Source: Deltaproteobacteria bacterium
Lineage (GTDB): Bacteria; Desulfobacterota; Desulfobulbia; Desulfobulbales; BM004
DNA length: 39,892 bases
Direction: 5' to 3'
Assembly (NCBI GenBank): GCA_024639555.1
Contig: JAHEID010000004.1
Coordinates: forward strand, 1-39,892
Under the pieces are notes generated by a model, which had not been told where the DNA came from, made no database searches, and saw only the letters and a list, made by a program, of their open reading frames with translations. This document shows, in pieces, positions 28,271 through 37,294 of this stretch. The stretch's first letter is position 1. Every line of letters starts with the position of its first letter. The position numbers and the translations under genes are program-made.

Positions 28271-29563
28271 ATGACTCTTCGAAAAATAGTATATGTGAGC
28301 GGTCTGGCTTTGTTTATGGGCTTTTTGTTCACCTCCATGGCCCAAGCACGGGTTTACCTTGATATAACCTCCCCTGATTTTCGCAAGGTTCCCTTTGCTG
28401 TCCCCTATTTCACAGATAAAAACAATCCCGGCAGAATTGACAAGGCTGATCGGGACATGACAGCCCTGCTTACAAAGGCCCTCGAATTCCATGGCTTTAT
28501 TTCAGTGGTTCCACCGGACAAATATGGCGGCTACAATAACATTGACTGGCCCAAGCTGGGCGTTGATTTCACCATTGTCACCGATTACAAGACCTCTGGA
28601 GGGACCATGTCCTTTGAGTTCAGGCTGATTGATGTAGCCGAGGACAAAATGCTTTTCGGCAAACGCTACAAGGGCTCTCCGGACATCCGGGATAAAATGA
28701 TACTGCGGTTTTGTAATGAGGTCATTTACCAGCTCACCGGCGAACGGGGCATCAGCCTGTCCAATATAACTTTTGCTTCAGACGTAGCCGGCGGTTATAA
28801 GGAAATTTTTGTCTCAGATGTTCTGGGCAGGAATATCAAGCAGATAACGAAGCACAAAAGCTTGACGGTCTCTCCCAAATTCTCCCCTGACGGCAAACTG
28901 CTAGCCTATACAACTTATCACCCGGGAAACCCGAATCTTTATATCACCGACTGGCAGGAAGCTAAAACCACCAAGTCCGTTTCCCGTCGTCCCGGGCTCA
29001 ATCTTGCTCCCGCCTGGTCGCCTGACGGTAAAACCATGGTCATTACCCTCAGCACAGAAGGCAATCCCGACCTCTACCTGATAAGTAAGGAAGGCACCAT
29101 TCTCGAAAGGTTGACAAACAATACCGGCATTAATGTATCTCCGGCCTGGTCTCCGGATGGCAAACATATTACCTTTGTATCCGACCGCAGCGGCACTCCA
29201 CAAATTTATATCATGAATGTAAAGACAAAATCTGTTAGACGTATTACATTTCAGGGTAATGACAATACAGAGCCAAGCTGGTCGCCCGATGGCGGGTGGA
29301 TTGCTTACTCTGGACTGTATGACGGCAACTACCAGATCTTCATAATAAAACCTGAGGGAGGACAGGCCCTGCAGCTCACATGGTACAGGGATGACCATGA
29401 ATCACCTTCATGGTCACCGGATTCAAGGCAGGTAGTATTTACACGCCGCCATAATAATGACAGGGATATCTGTACGGTCTTCAGAAACGGCACAGGTTTT
29501 CGCACCCTGTTCGAACTTAATGGCCACCAGTCATCACCGGAATGGTCAACAAGAATGGATTAA
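28271..29563 (+). CDS. tolB: Tol-Pal system beta-propeller protein TolB
   Basis: Repeated P.WSPDGK/SWSPDG blades (LNLAPAWSPDGKTMVITLS; INVSPAWSPDGKHITFVSD). Confidence 0.95.
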   Translation: MTLRKIVYVSGLALFMGFLFTSMAQARVYLDITSPDFRKVPFAVPYFTDKNNPGRIDKADRDMTALLTKALEFHGFISVVPPDKYGGYNNIDWPKLGVDFTIVTDYKTSGGTMSFEFRLIDVAEDKMLFGKRYKGSPDIRDKMILRFCNEVIYQLTGERGISLSNITFASDVAGGYKEIFVSDVLGRNIKQITKHKSLTVSPKFSPDGKLLAYTTYHPGNPNLYITDWQEAKTTKSVSRRPGLNLAPAWSPDGKTMVITLSTEGNPDLYLISKEGTILERLTNNTGINVSPAWSPDGKHITFVSDRSGTPQIYIMNVKTKSVRRITFQGNDNTEPSWSPDGGWIAYSGLYDGNYQIFIIKPEGGQALQLTWYRDDHESPSWSPDSRQVVFTRRHNNDRDICTVFRNGTGFRTLFELNGHQSSPEWSTRMD

Positions 29564-29588
29564 AAATATTATATTAATGAGGACATCC

Positions 29589-30698
29589 ATGAAACGAGCT
29601 GTTTTATACTCCGTAGTGCTTCTCGGCTTATCAATCCTCCTGGTTCAGTGTGTCGCCACACAGCAAGACGTGGAATACACCAATGTCAAAGTGCGCGAAA
29701 TGGACTCGAAAGTTGACGATATTAATAAGGATATTGAGGACCTGAAGAAACAGACGGTGCAAAGCGTACAGGCCCGCCAGGCGGAAACCGGCGATCGTCT
29801 GGACTATCAGCAGTCCGAAATACTGCGGCTGCAGGGTGAGATCGAAGAGAACAATTTTCTCATGCGGCAGGTGCAGGAAGAAAACAGGGAACTGAAAAAG
29901 CTGCTGTTAACACGTATGGATAGTTCCGAACAGAGCAGGTCTGAGGAAATCAACAGGCTCAATGAGAGACTGGCACTCACTGATGAACAACTGCTCAAAG
30001 CCATGGAACGTGTTGGTTATGCCGAGAGCGAAATCATGGCTATCAAGGAAGCCCGCAGTCAAGAAGCATCGCAACGGGCCATGGAAGCCGCCCAGCGGGC
30101 AAGGGAGGCTGAGAGAAAGGCAAGAATGTCCGCTGAGCAGGAAGTCAGAAAGCCTCCGCGACAAATTGAGCCTGACGCTTATAAAATTGATGTCAGCAGC
30201 CAGAACATTACCGAATCATCCCCTGATGAAAAAGAAGCCGAAAAGGTTGAGCCGACAATCGAGGTGAAAACTGCAGCTCCTCCACCACCACCTCCATCAC
30301 CTCCATCACCTCCATCACCTCCGGCCGTCGCTAATTCGTATGGTCAGGGTATGAGCCTGTTCAAGCAGAAAAAATACAGAGACGCCTATAATAGTTTTGC
30401 GGAATATCTCGTTAAAAATCCTTCAGGTTCCAAGGCTGTCGATGCCCGCTATTATGGTGCAGAGAGTCTTTATGGGGACAAGGATTATGAACTGGCTATC
30501 CTGGAATATCAGAAGGTAATTGTAGAGCACTCCAAGCATGAACTGGCACCCAGGGCCTTATACCGGCAGGGACTCTCCTTTGAAAAGATAGGTGATCCGG
30601 AAACAGCCCGCATTGTGTATAACAAGCTTGTTGACACCTATCCCAAGAGTAAAGAAGTATCATCTGCAAGAACCAGGCTTGAATCATTGAAGAGATAA
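29589..30698 (+). CDS. CpoB/YbgF-like TPR protein with lipoprotein signal, coiled coil and Pro-rich linker
   Basis: MKRAVLYSVVLLGLSILLVQC lipobox-like; coiled coil; C-terminal TPR YGQGMSLFKQKKYRDAYNSFAEYLVKNP...ALYRQGLSFEKIGD. Start moved from 29457. Confidence 0.85.
   Translation: MKRAVLYSVVLLGLSILLVQCVATQQDVEYTNVKVREMDSKVDDINKDIEDLKKQTVQSVQARQAETGDRLDYQQSEILRLQGEIEENNFLMRQVQEENRELKKLLLTRMDSSEQSRSEEINRLNERLALTDEQLLKAMERVGYAESEIMAIKEARSQEASQRAMEAAQRAREAERKARMSAEQEVRKPPRQIEPDAYKIDVSSQNITESSPDEKEAEKVEPTIEVKTAAPPPPPPSPPSPPSPPAVANSYGQGMSLFKQKKYRDAYNSFAEYLVKNPSGSKAVDARYYGAESLYGDKDYELAILEYQKVIVEHSKHELAPRALYRQGLSFEKIGDPETARIVYNKLVDTYPKSKEVSSARTRLESLKR
30291..30323 (+). repeat. In-frame 9-bp tandem repeat cctccatca (x3 plus partial) coding for PPS
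   Basis: cctccatca cctccatca cctccatca cctcc in linker of CpoB-like protein. Confidence 0.9.
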
Positions 30699-30713
30699 GC
30701 AGGAAATTTCTTA

Positions 30714-31970
30714 TTAACTGCCCTGTCTCATACTTGCGTCTATTTCTTCATTGCTGCTGCCCCAAGGGGCAATCCAAATAAGCAGGAGCATGCCCGGCAG
30801 TGCTACCAGGGCACAGACAATATAAAAGCCGCTCCAGCCAAGATATTCTGCCATATAACCTGTGATAGCTGCAGCAACTGTGCCGGGAATTGCCATTAGA
30901 CTTGTCATCATGGCATACTGGGTGGCAGTAAACCGCTTATTCGTCTGCACAGCCATGTAGCTGGCATAAGCCGCCTGCCCCAAACCTGTGGCCAGAAATT
31001 CAAATGCCACAATCCCTGTGAGAAGAACGTGATTTTTACCAAAAATGACCAGGAGTGCGAAGCAGGCCGTTGAAATTGCCTGGAGGATGCCAAAGACCCA
31101 GAGTGAATTTGCAATTCCAAGCCGAATCATAACAATTCCACCCAAAAAGGCCCCGCCAAACAGTGCAAACATCCCGATACCCTTGACAATGACGAAATAC
31201 TCCTGCTTAGTGAATCCCATCTTCAAAATAAACGGGATGTTCATGGCTCCGGCCATGTTATCCCCAATCTTATAAAGCAAAATGAAGGTAAGCACCCACC
31301 AGGCGCCGCCGCGGCTGAAAAACTCGCGAAAAGGCTCAATGACAGCCTCTTGAAGGGTCTGCGGAGCAGATACCCCGGTATCTGGCTCAGGTACAAACAG
31401 GGTTGTTATGATGCCGATGCCCATCATGAGACTCAACACCAGATGCACATTCGGATAGCCGATACTATCGGACAGGAGAAATGCCGTTCCCGTTGAGGCA
31501 ATCATGCCAAAGCGCCAGGCATTCATCCATATACCTGTTCCAAGGCCGAGTTCTTCGTCTGTCAGATATTCGCGCCGAAAAGCATCCAGGACGATATCCT
31601 GGGATGCACTGAAAATGGCGATACAGAACGCGACCACAGCCATCATTTTCAGGGATTTTGTCGGATCAAGCTGTCCCATTGCGGCAATGAGAATGAGCAA
31701 GCCAATCTGGGTCATGAGCATCCAGCCTCGCCTTCTGCCAAGAAAAGGAGGAGTGACTCCGTCCATGACAGGTGACCAGACAAACTTCCAGGTATAAGGC
31801 AGGGCCACGGCCGAAAAAAGACCTATGGTGCCGAGATCGACATTGGCATCCGTAAGCCAGAGTTTGAGAACATCACGCACAATATAAAATGGAAAACCGG
31901 ATGCAAAACCGAGTGTAAACATGGCGAGCATTTTCGGGGAAAGAATAATTTTAATTGTGCTTCTGGGCAT
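30714..31970 (-). CDS. MFS transporter, AmpG-like permease
   Basis: ML-FTLGFASGFPFYIVRDVLKLWLTDANVDLGTIGLFSAVALPYTWKFVWSPVMDG; SASQDIVLDAFRREYLTDEELGLGTG. Confidence 0.85.
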   Translation of the reverse strand: MPRSTIKIILSPKMLAMFTLGFASGFPFYIVRDVLKLWLTDANVDLGTIGLFSAVALPYTWKFVWSPVMDGVTPPFLGRRRGWMLMTQIGLLILIAAMGQLDPTKSLKMMAVVAFCIAIFSASQDIVLDAFRREYLTDEELGLGTGIWMNAWRFGMIASTGTAFLLSDSIGYPNVHLVLSLMMGIGIITTLFVPEPDTGVSAPQTLQEAVIEPFREFFSRGGAWWVLTFILLYKIGDNMAGAMNIPFILKMGFTKQEYFVIVKGIGMFALFGGAFLGGIVMIRLGIANSLWVFGILQAISTACFALLVIFGKNHVLLTGIVAFEFLATGLGQAAYASYMAVQTNKRFTATQYAMMTSLMAIPGTVAAAITGYMAEYLGWSGFYIVCALVALPGMLLLIWIAPWGSSNEEIDASMRQGS

Positions 31971-32085
31971 GGTAAGAATATATAATATTATTGAAAATTT
32001 AAGAAATTGAAGATTGAAGATTGATTGTAAAAATTAAATCACTAAAAGAGAAGAATTAAATTACGTTGACAGCATACCCTGCCCC

Positions 32086-32835
32086 ATGAAAATTCGCCTT
32101 GATAAACTACTGCTGGAAAAAAAACTGACCCCCAGCAGACAGAAGGCCCAGGCCTTGATTGCAGCCGGGCAGGTCCTGGTAAATAACAGGCTGGCTGATA
32201 AGCCCGGTACACTCGTGGAAGATTCCGTTACCATTGAGGTCAAGCAATCATGTCCTTATGTGAGCAGGGGCGGCTATAAGCTTGAGGCAGGCCTTGAGTA
32301 TTTCAAGATTAAACCTAGGGGGTTTGTCTGCCTTGATATAGGTGCTTCCACAGGGGGCTTCAGCGACTGCCTGCTAAAAAATGGGGCCGCAAAAGTCTAT
32401 GCAGTTGATGTGGGGTACGGCCAACTGGCCTGGGAGCTGCGCCAGGATCCCCGGGTCATGGTAATGGAACGCACCAATGCCCGTTATCTTACAGCTGAAA
32501 ATTTTGCAGATCTGATTGATTTAGCTGTTATCGATGCCTCCTTTATTTCGCTTAAATTGCTTATCCCGCCATTGCTGCCATTGTTTAGAAAGCAGATTTC
32601 AATCCTGGCCCTGATAAAACCTCAATTTGAGGTAGGTCGCGGCAAGGTAGGTAAAGGAGGGGTTGTGCTTGACCCTGCTTTACACCAGGAAGTTATCGAT
32701 GAAATAGGAGCTTTTTGCAAAACCCTGGGATTACAAAGCCGCGGTGTTACCCCCTCCCCCATCCTGGGGCCCAAGGGCAATAAAGAATTTCTCATTCACC
32801 TGGTTTCAAATCAGGGACCTGAAGAAAAAAACTAA
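32086..32835 (+). CDS. TlyA family rRNA (cytidine-2'-O)-methyltransferase / S4-FtsJ protein
   Basis: S4 domain MKIRLDKLLLEKKLTPSRQKAQALIAAGQVLVN; FtsJ LDIGASTGGFSDCLLKNGAAKVYAVDVGYGQL. Confidence 0.93.
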   Translation: MKIRLDKLLLEKKLTPSRQKAQALIAAGQVLVNNRLADKPGTLVEDSVTIEVKQSCPYVSRGGYKLEAGLEYFKIKPRGFVCLDIGASTGGFSDCLLKNGAAKVYAVDVGYGQLAWELRQDPRVMVMERTNARYLTAENFADLIDLAVIDASFISLKLLIPPLLPLFRKQISILALIKPQFEVGRGKVGKGGVVLDPALHQEVIDEIGAFCKTLGLQSRGVTPSPILGPKGNKEFLIHLVSNQGPEEKN

Positions 32836-32850
32836 AAAGAGAAAAAATCC

Positions 32851-33525
32851 ATGTCCAGAGTCATTGCGGTCTTACTTATACTCCTTACAAGCCCCTCCGG
32901 CTTACTGGCTGAGAATTCTTCAGTAATACCGGAGTGTGAAATTGTCATTGATGATTTTGCCAATGGCATCAAGCCCGAGTGGAAGTCCAAATCATTCAAA
33001 GGAACAACAGAGTACACCTGGATTAATGAGGACGACAGAAGGTATGTCAGGGCAACCAGCAGGGGTACAGCATCCGGACTCTATTATGAGATAGAGATTG
33101 ATCCGCAGCAGTACCCCTACCTCACATGGCAGTGGAAGGTGGACAGTATCATTGCCAGTGGCGATGCCTCACAGAAATCAGGTGATGATTATGGCGCCAG
33201 GATATATGTTGTCTTCCCCTCCTTTTTGTTTTGGAACACCAGGGTAATAAATTATATCTGGGCCAACAAGCTGCCCAAAGAAAAGGCTGTGCCGAATCCG
33301 TATACTGCAAATGCTATTATGATCAGTGTTGAATCCGGCCTGGCCGAAACCGGCAAATGGATTACAGAAACAAGAAATATTTATGAAGATTACAAGCGTT
33401 TCTTTGGCAAAGAACCGTCAAAGGTCGGTGCCATTGCGATCATGACCGACACCGATGATACCGGGGAAAGTGTTTCAGCAGATTACGGGCCGATAGCACT
33501 GTGTGGCCGCGATCCCCAAAAATAA
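32851..33525 (+). CDS. DUF3047-like secreted protein
   Basis: Signal peptide; IDDFANGIKPEWKSKSFKGTTEYTW...YPYLTWQWKVD...GDDYGARIYVVFPS. Confidence 0.75.
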   Translation: MSRVIAVLLILLTSPSGLLAENSSVIPECEIVIDDFANGIKPEWKSKSFKGTTEYTWINEDDRRYVRATSRGTASGLYYEIEIDPQQYPYLTWQWKVDSIIASGDASQKSGDDYGARIYVVFPSFLFWNTRVINYIWANKLPKEKAVPNPYTANAIMISVESGLAETGKWITETRNIYEDYKRFFGKEPSKVGAIAIMTDTDDTGESVSADYGPIALCGRDPQK

Positions 33526-33673
33526 AGTTTTTCCTTCATTTTTTCATCAAGAACTGATTTGACTTGATGACCTGATAATGCTATACATTTGTGCAATCAA
33601 AAACCGTTTTAGGGGTCTGATGATGAGCAGACAGATCAACCTATAAATAAAAACACTCAGGAAGAATTTTACT

Positions 33674-34144
33674 ATGAAGACTACGACTTTCCAACGGCTA
33701 TTTCTTGGTACTGTTGTTGCCCTGTTTATTGTGTCTCTCGCTGCAACCGGGCTGGCAGCAGAGTATGTCAGTGTAAAAAAAGACGGCGTCAACATGCGTT
33801 CAGGACCCGACACCCAAAGCAAGGTGATCTGGCAGGTTTTTGAAAGCTTTCCCCTTGAAGTCATGAAAAGGGAAGGCAAATGGGCCTACGTTGTTGACTT
33901 TGAGGGAGATAAAGGCTGGATTTACGAAACCCTCATTTCAAGCAAGAAAACCGTTATCGTCAATGTTGAAACAGCCAATATGCGCTCTGGTTCAAGCACG
34001 AGCGATTCCGTTATCGCCACGGTCAAAAAAGGTGTGGTTTTTGAAGTGCTGGAGATGAAAGGCAACTGGATGAATGTCAGTTACAAAAATGAAATTACCG
34101 GCTGGATGCATAACTCTGTGCTTTGGCCCAGCAACCCCCGCTAA
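33674..34144 (+). CDS. Secreted SH3-domain protein (two bacterial SH3 repeats)
   Basis: Signal peptide; VSVKKDGVNMRSGPDTQSKVIWQVFESFPLEVMKREGKWAYVV and VNVETANMRSGSSTSDSVIATVKKGVVFEVLEMKGNWMNV. Confidence 0.85.
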   Translation: MKTTTFQRLFLGTVVALFIVSLAATGLAAEYVSVKKDGVNMRSGPDTQSKVIWQVFESFPLEVMKREGKWAYVVDFEGDKGWIYETLISSKKTVIVNVETANMRSGSSTSDSVIATVKKGVVFEVLEMKGNWMNVSYKNEITGWMHNSVLWPSNPR

Positions 34145-34232
34145 ACAAAAAATTCGTAATCCCTTATTCTCTGGTATGATGCAAACGCTTGCCCCCAGAG
34201 AAGTATGCGTTAGATCTCTCTTTTATCATGGC

Positions 34233-37136
34233 TTAACGCGAGAAGTCTACAGGTAAGCGGACAATGGCCCCTGCCTTGTTTTTAAAGAGAAGGTAGCGGT
34301 TTTCCAGCCCGAAGAGGAAAATATCCCTGGTAATTTTTACATCCTGGCGGCAGTAGCTTATTATTTCCTCCATCTTGCCCTCTTTATACCACTGGAGAGC
34401 CTGCAGGCCGTTGGCTGACTTTTTAATTCCCAGGGTATGCTCGGCCAGACGATCAAGACTCAAGCGGTACCCCAGCCTGTTGCTAATCTTCTCCATGATA
34501 TCCAGTGTCGGTAGTGTTGCGAGGTTGAATACCGAATACGCTGAGAGCACTTTGTTGTCAAAGCGTTTGTTGTTAAAGCCGACCACCAGGTCAAATGTCT
34601 GCAGATCACGGATCAGGTTCGGAATATCCTTCTCAAGGTAAGTTTTAAAGCTGTCTGATACTGAATCGTAGAGAATTGCCACGGAGATGCCCATCCTGTC
34701 AGCCCTGTGCCAGCCGCCAACTTCAGCGGCACTCCGCTGGGTCTCAACATCAAAGACTCCATAGCGGGCCGGCGGTTCAGCCTTTGCGATTTTTCTTTCA
34801 GGCCCTGCTGTCCTGAACTCTGGAGGAATACTTCTTGCTGTTTGGATGCGGCCATGCGCAGCAGTATTTCTTTTCAATAAGGCAGAAAGTATCTCCAGGG
34901 CCGACTGCTTGTCTATCGGCCTGTTGCCGGAACCGCACTTCGGGGAATGAACGCAGGATGGACAGCCGAATTCACAGGGACAGCCGCTGATCGTTTTCTG
35001 TGTCAGGTGCAGCAGTTCCTCAATTTTCTCATAGGCCTTGCGGGCCAGCCCTACCCCACCAGGATAGCCGTCGTAGATAAAAACAGCAGCTTTGGAGAGC
35101 TGTTCATGGAATGGATGGGCAATACCCCCGACATCATTACGGTCGCAGAGGACCAGCAGGGGGAATATGGAGATGGCCCCATGCTCCAGGGCATGGATAC
35201 CACCCATGAAATGATACTGCTCAGACTCGATGCGCTTCTGCACTGCTTCCGGGATTTCAATCCACAACCCTTCTGTTTCAAAGACCAGGGGGGGGAGATC
35301 AAGCTGCTCCATGCTGATCAGTTTCTGCCCCGTCACCAGCCGCCGCTGAAAACCGCTCACAGTATCGGTAACCCGGAGATACCCGAAGGACACGCGAAAA
35401 TTGTACATTTCAACTGAGTGGTAGGTTTTAAGGATTTCCGTAGTCTTGTTACCCATGGTCCGGGTGAAATAATTTACGTTTTTCCTGACAGCGGTCACCT
35501 CGCGGGTTTCAAGATCCAGGTCGGTTATAAGCCAGGTCTTGCCACGGTGCAGGTAGACTGCCCCGGGATGGCATTCCTTGAAGCAGCGCATGAAATCTAT
35601 TTCACCCAGCCTACTCCCGTCAGTATTGTTGCGGATAACAAATGTCTGCCCGGTGCCCCGCAGATCCACCTCCCGGTGAGGATACTTCCTGGACCCCACC
35701 CAATAGTTTTCGTCCGCTGTCAAAAGCAGGGATGCTTCCTCAACAAGTTCATTCACCACTTCACGCACAGCAGCATCCTGCACAAGGAGCTCATCTGTCT
35801 TTATCGGTTGTTCGGCCGCGGCACAGATAAGATGCCGCTTGACAATTGTTTTGTTTGAAGGATTCAAGACAGTTGCTTCAACCTCACGGCTGAAAAAATC
35901 CTTCGGGTTACGCATGAAATGCTGATCCAGGCCGTCTTCTAGCGCAATCAGGATAATAAGTGATTCATTCTGCTTGCGCCCCACCCTTCCACCGCGCTGC
36001 CAGGTTGTCATTACGGTACCCGGATATCCGACCAGTATACAGATATCCAGATCGCCGATATCTATTCCCAGTTCGAGTGCACTGGTGGCTATGACGCCAA
36101 GCAGCGACCCACCTGACAGCCGGGCTTCTATCTCCCGCCGTTCTTCCGGCAGATATCCGGCCCGGTAGGAAGTCAGCTTGTTCGACAATTTGCCTAAACG
36201 CTGTTGCGTCCAGATGGAAACCAGTTCTGTCAGCTTTCGTGACTGCGTGTAGACGATGGTGCGCAGCCCTCTTTTCAAACTTGCCTCGATCAACTGACTG
36301 GCTGCTGTTGCAGCACTGTCCAATGGATTTAAGAAAATAAAATTCCTTTTTGCCCGTGGGGCACCGGATTCACTGATGACCGTTGCCTCTTCACCGAGAA
36401 GATCACGGGCCAATTCGTCCGGATTTGCAACCGTGGCCGACGAGAGGATGAACCGAGGCCTGGAGCCGTAGTAAGCGCATATGCGTTTCAAACGCCGCAG
36501 GACCCAGGCCATGTGTGACCCGAAAACCCCCCGGTAGGTATGAACCTCATCTAAAATGACATGGGTCAGCCGTGCAAAAAAACCGGACCAGGCTGAATGG
36601 TATCCCAGCATGGAAAGATGCAGCATATCAGGATTGCTTATGAGAATATTGGGCGGCTTGTCACGAAGTTTTTTCCGCTTGTAAGCTGTTGTGTCACCGT
36701 CATAGATTGCCGCTGCCGGCACTAACTCTTCCGGCAGCATGGAAGCCAGTTCCTGGATTGCGCGCAGCTGGTCCTGTGCCAGGGCCTTGAGGGGAAAAAG
36801 ATAAAGAGCAGTGGAATCAGGAGCCCGCATGATCTGCTCAAACACCGGCAGATTGTAAATCAGGCTCTTGCCGCTGGCAGTTGGGGTTGACACAATGACA
36901 TTTTCTCCCCTGCGCACTGCATCGGTGGCACTTGCCTGATGCTGATACAATCCATCTATCCCCATCTGTTTGAGTGCTTCCTCCAGAACCTTGGGCCAAT
37001 CGATCCTGTTTTTCCCAAAAAAGGCAGGATGCGCAGCCAGCACTTCATGGTGCACCACCTGCTGGCCTAAACGGGGAGAAGACTTGAGGGCTGCGAGATA
37101 GTCTGCTACAGATCCATTTTCTTGAAAATTATCCAT
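34233..37136 (-). CDS. DEAD/DEAH-box helicase with DUF1998-type Cys motif fused to C-terminal DEDD exonuclease-like domain (MrfA+MrfB/YprA+YprB-like)
   Basis: VIVSTPTASGKSLIYNLP, ILDEVHTYRG, WQRGGRVGRKQ; CPCEFGCPSCVHSPKCG; C-terminal YGVFDVETQ, VVGFNNKRFDNKVL, YCRQDVKITRDIF. Start moved to MDNFQENG at 37136. Confidence 0.88.
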   Translation of the reverse strand: MDNFQENGSVADYLAALKSSPRLGQQVVHHEVLAAHPAFFGKNRIDWPKVLEEALKQMGIDGLYQHQASATDAVRRGENVIVSTPTASGKSLIYNLPVFEQIMRAPDSTALYLFPLKALAQDQLRAIQELASMLPEELVPAAAIYDGDTTAYKRKKLRDKPPNILISNPDMLHLSMLGYHSAWSGFFARLTHVILDEVHTYRGVFGSHMAWVLRRLKRICAYYGSRPRFILSSATVANPDELARDLLGEEATVISESGAPRAKRNFIFLNPLDSAATAASQLIEASLKRGLRTIVYTQSRKLTELVSIWTQQRLGKLSNKLTSYRAGYLPEERREIEARLSGGSLLGVIATSALELGIDIGDLDICILVGYPGTVMTTWQRGGRVGRKQNESLIILIALEDGLDQHFMRNPKDFFSREVEATVLNPSNKTIVKRHLICAAAEQPIKTDELLVQDAAVREVVNELVEEASLLLTADENYWVGSRKYPHREVDLRGTGQTFVIRNNTDGSRLGEIDFMRCFKECHPGAVYLHRGKTWLITDLDLETREVTAVRKNVNYFTRTMGNKTTEILKTYHSVEMYNFRVSFGYLRVTDTVSGFQRRLVTGQKLISMEQLDLPPLVFETEGLWIEIPEAVQKRIESEQYHFMGGIHALEHGAISIFPLLVLCDRNDVGGIAHPFHEQLSKAAVFIYDGYPGGVGLARKAYEKIEELLHLTQKTISGCPCEFGCPSCVHSPKCGSGNRPIDKQSALEILSALLKRNTAAHGRIQTARSIPPEFRTAGPERKIAKAEPPARYGVFDVETQRSAAEVGGWHRADRMGISVAILYDSVSDSFKTYLEKDIPNLIRDLQTFDLVVGFNNKRFDNKVLSAYSVFNLATLPTLDIMEKISNRLGYRLSLDRLAEHTLGIKKSANGLQALQWYKEGKMEEIISYCRQDVKITRDIFLFGLENRYLLFKNKAGAIVRLPVDFSR

Positions 37137-37294
37137 GTGGTAAATGCTGCTATATGTAAATTTCTCTGTAATGACACGTATTTTGAATTGAATAGCGTCC
37201 GGGTTATATAGTAAGTATAAATATTTTATTCGATAATGTGTAAGAAAAACTGGCAATCACTCCAGGTGAATTTCAGCAATTAAAGGACAAGTCC

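Noticed and set aside
34947-35858. Plus-strand ORFs (156 and 146 aa) inside the helicase gene
   Set aside because: Antisense shadows of the helicase-nuclease gene.
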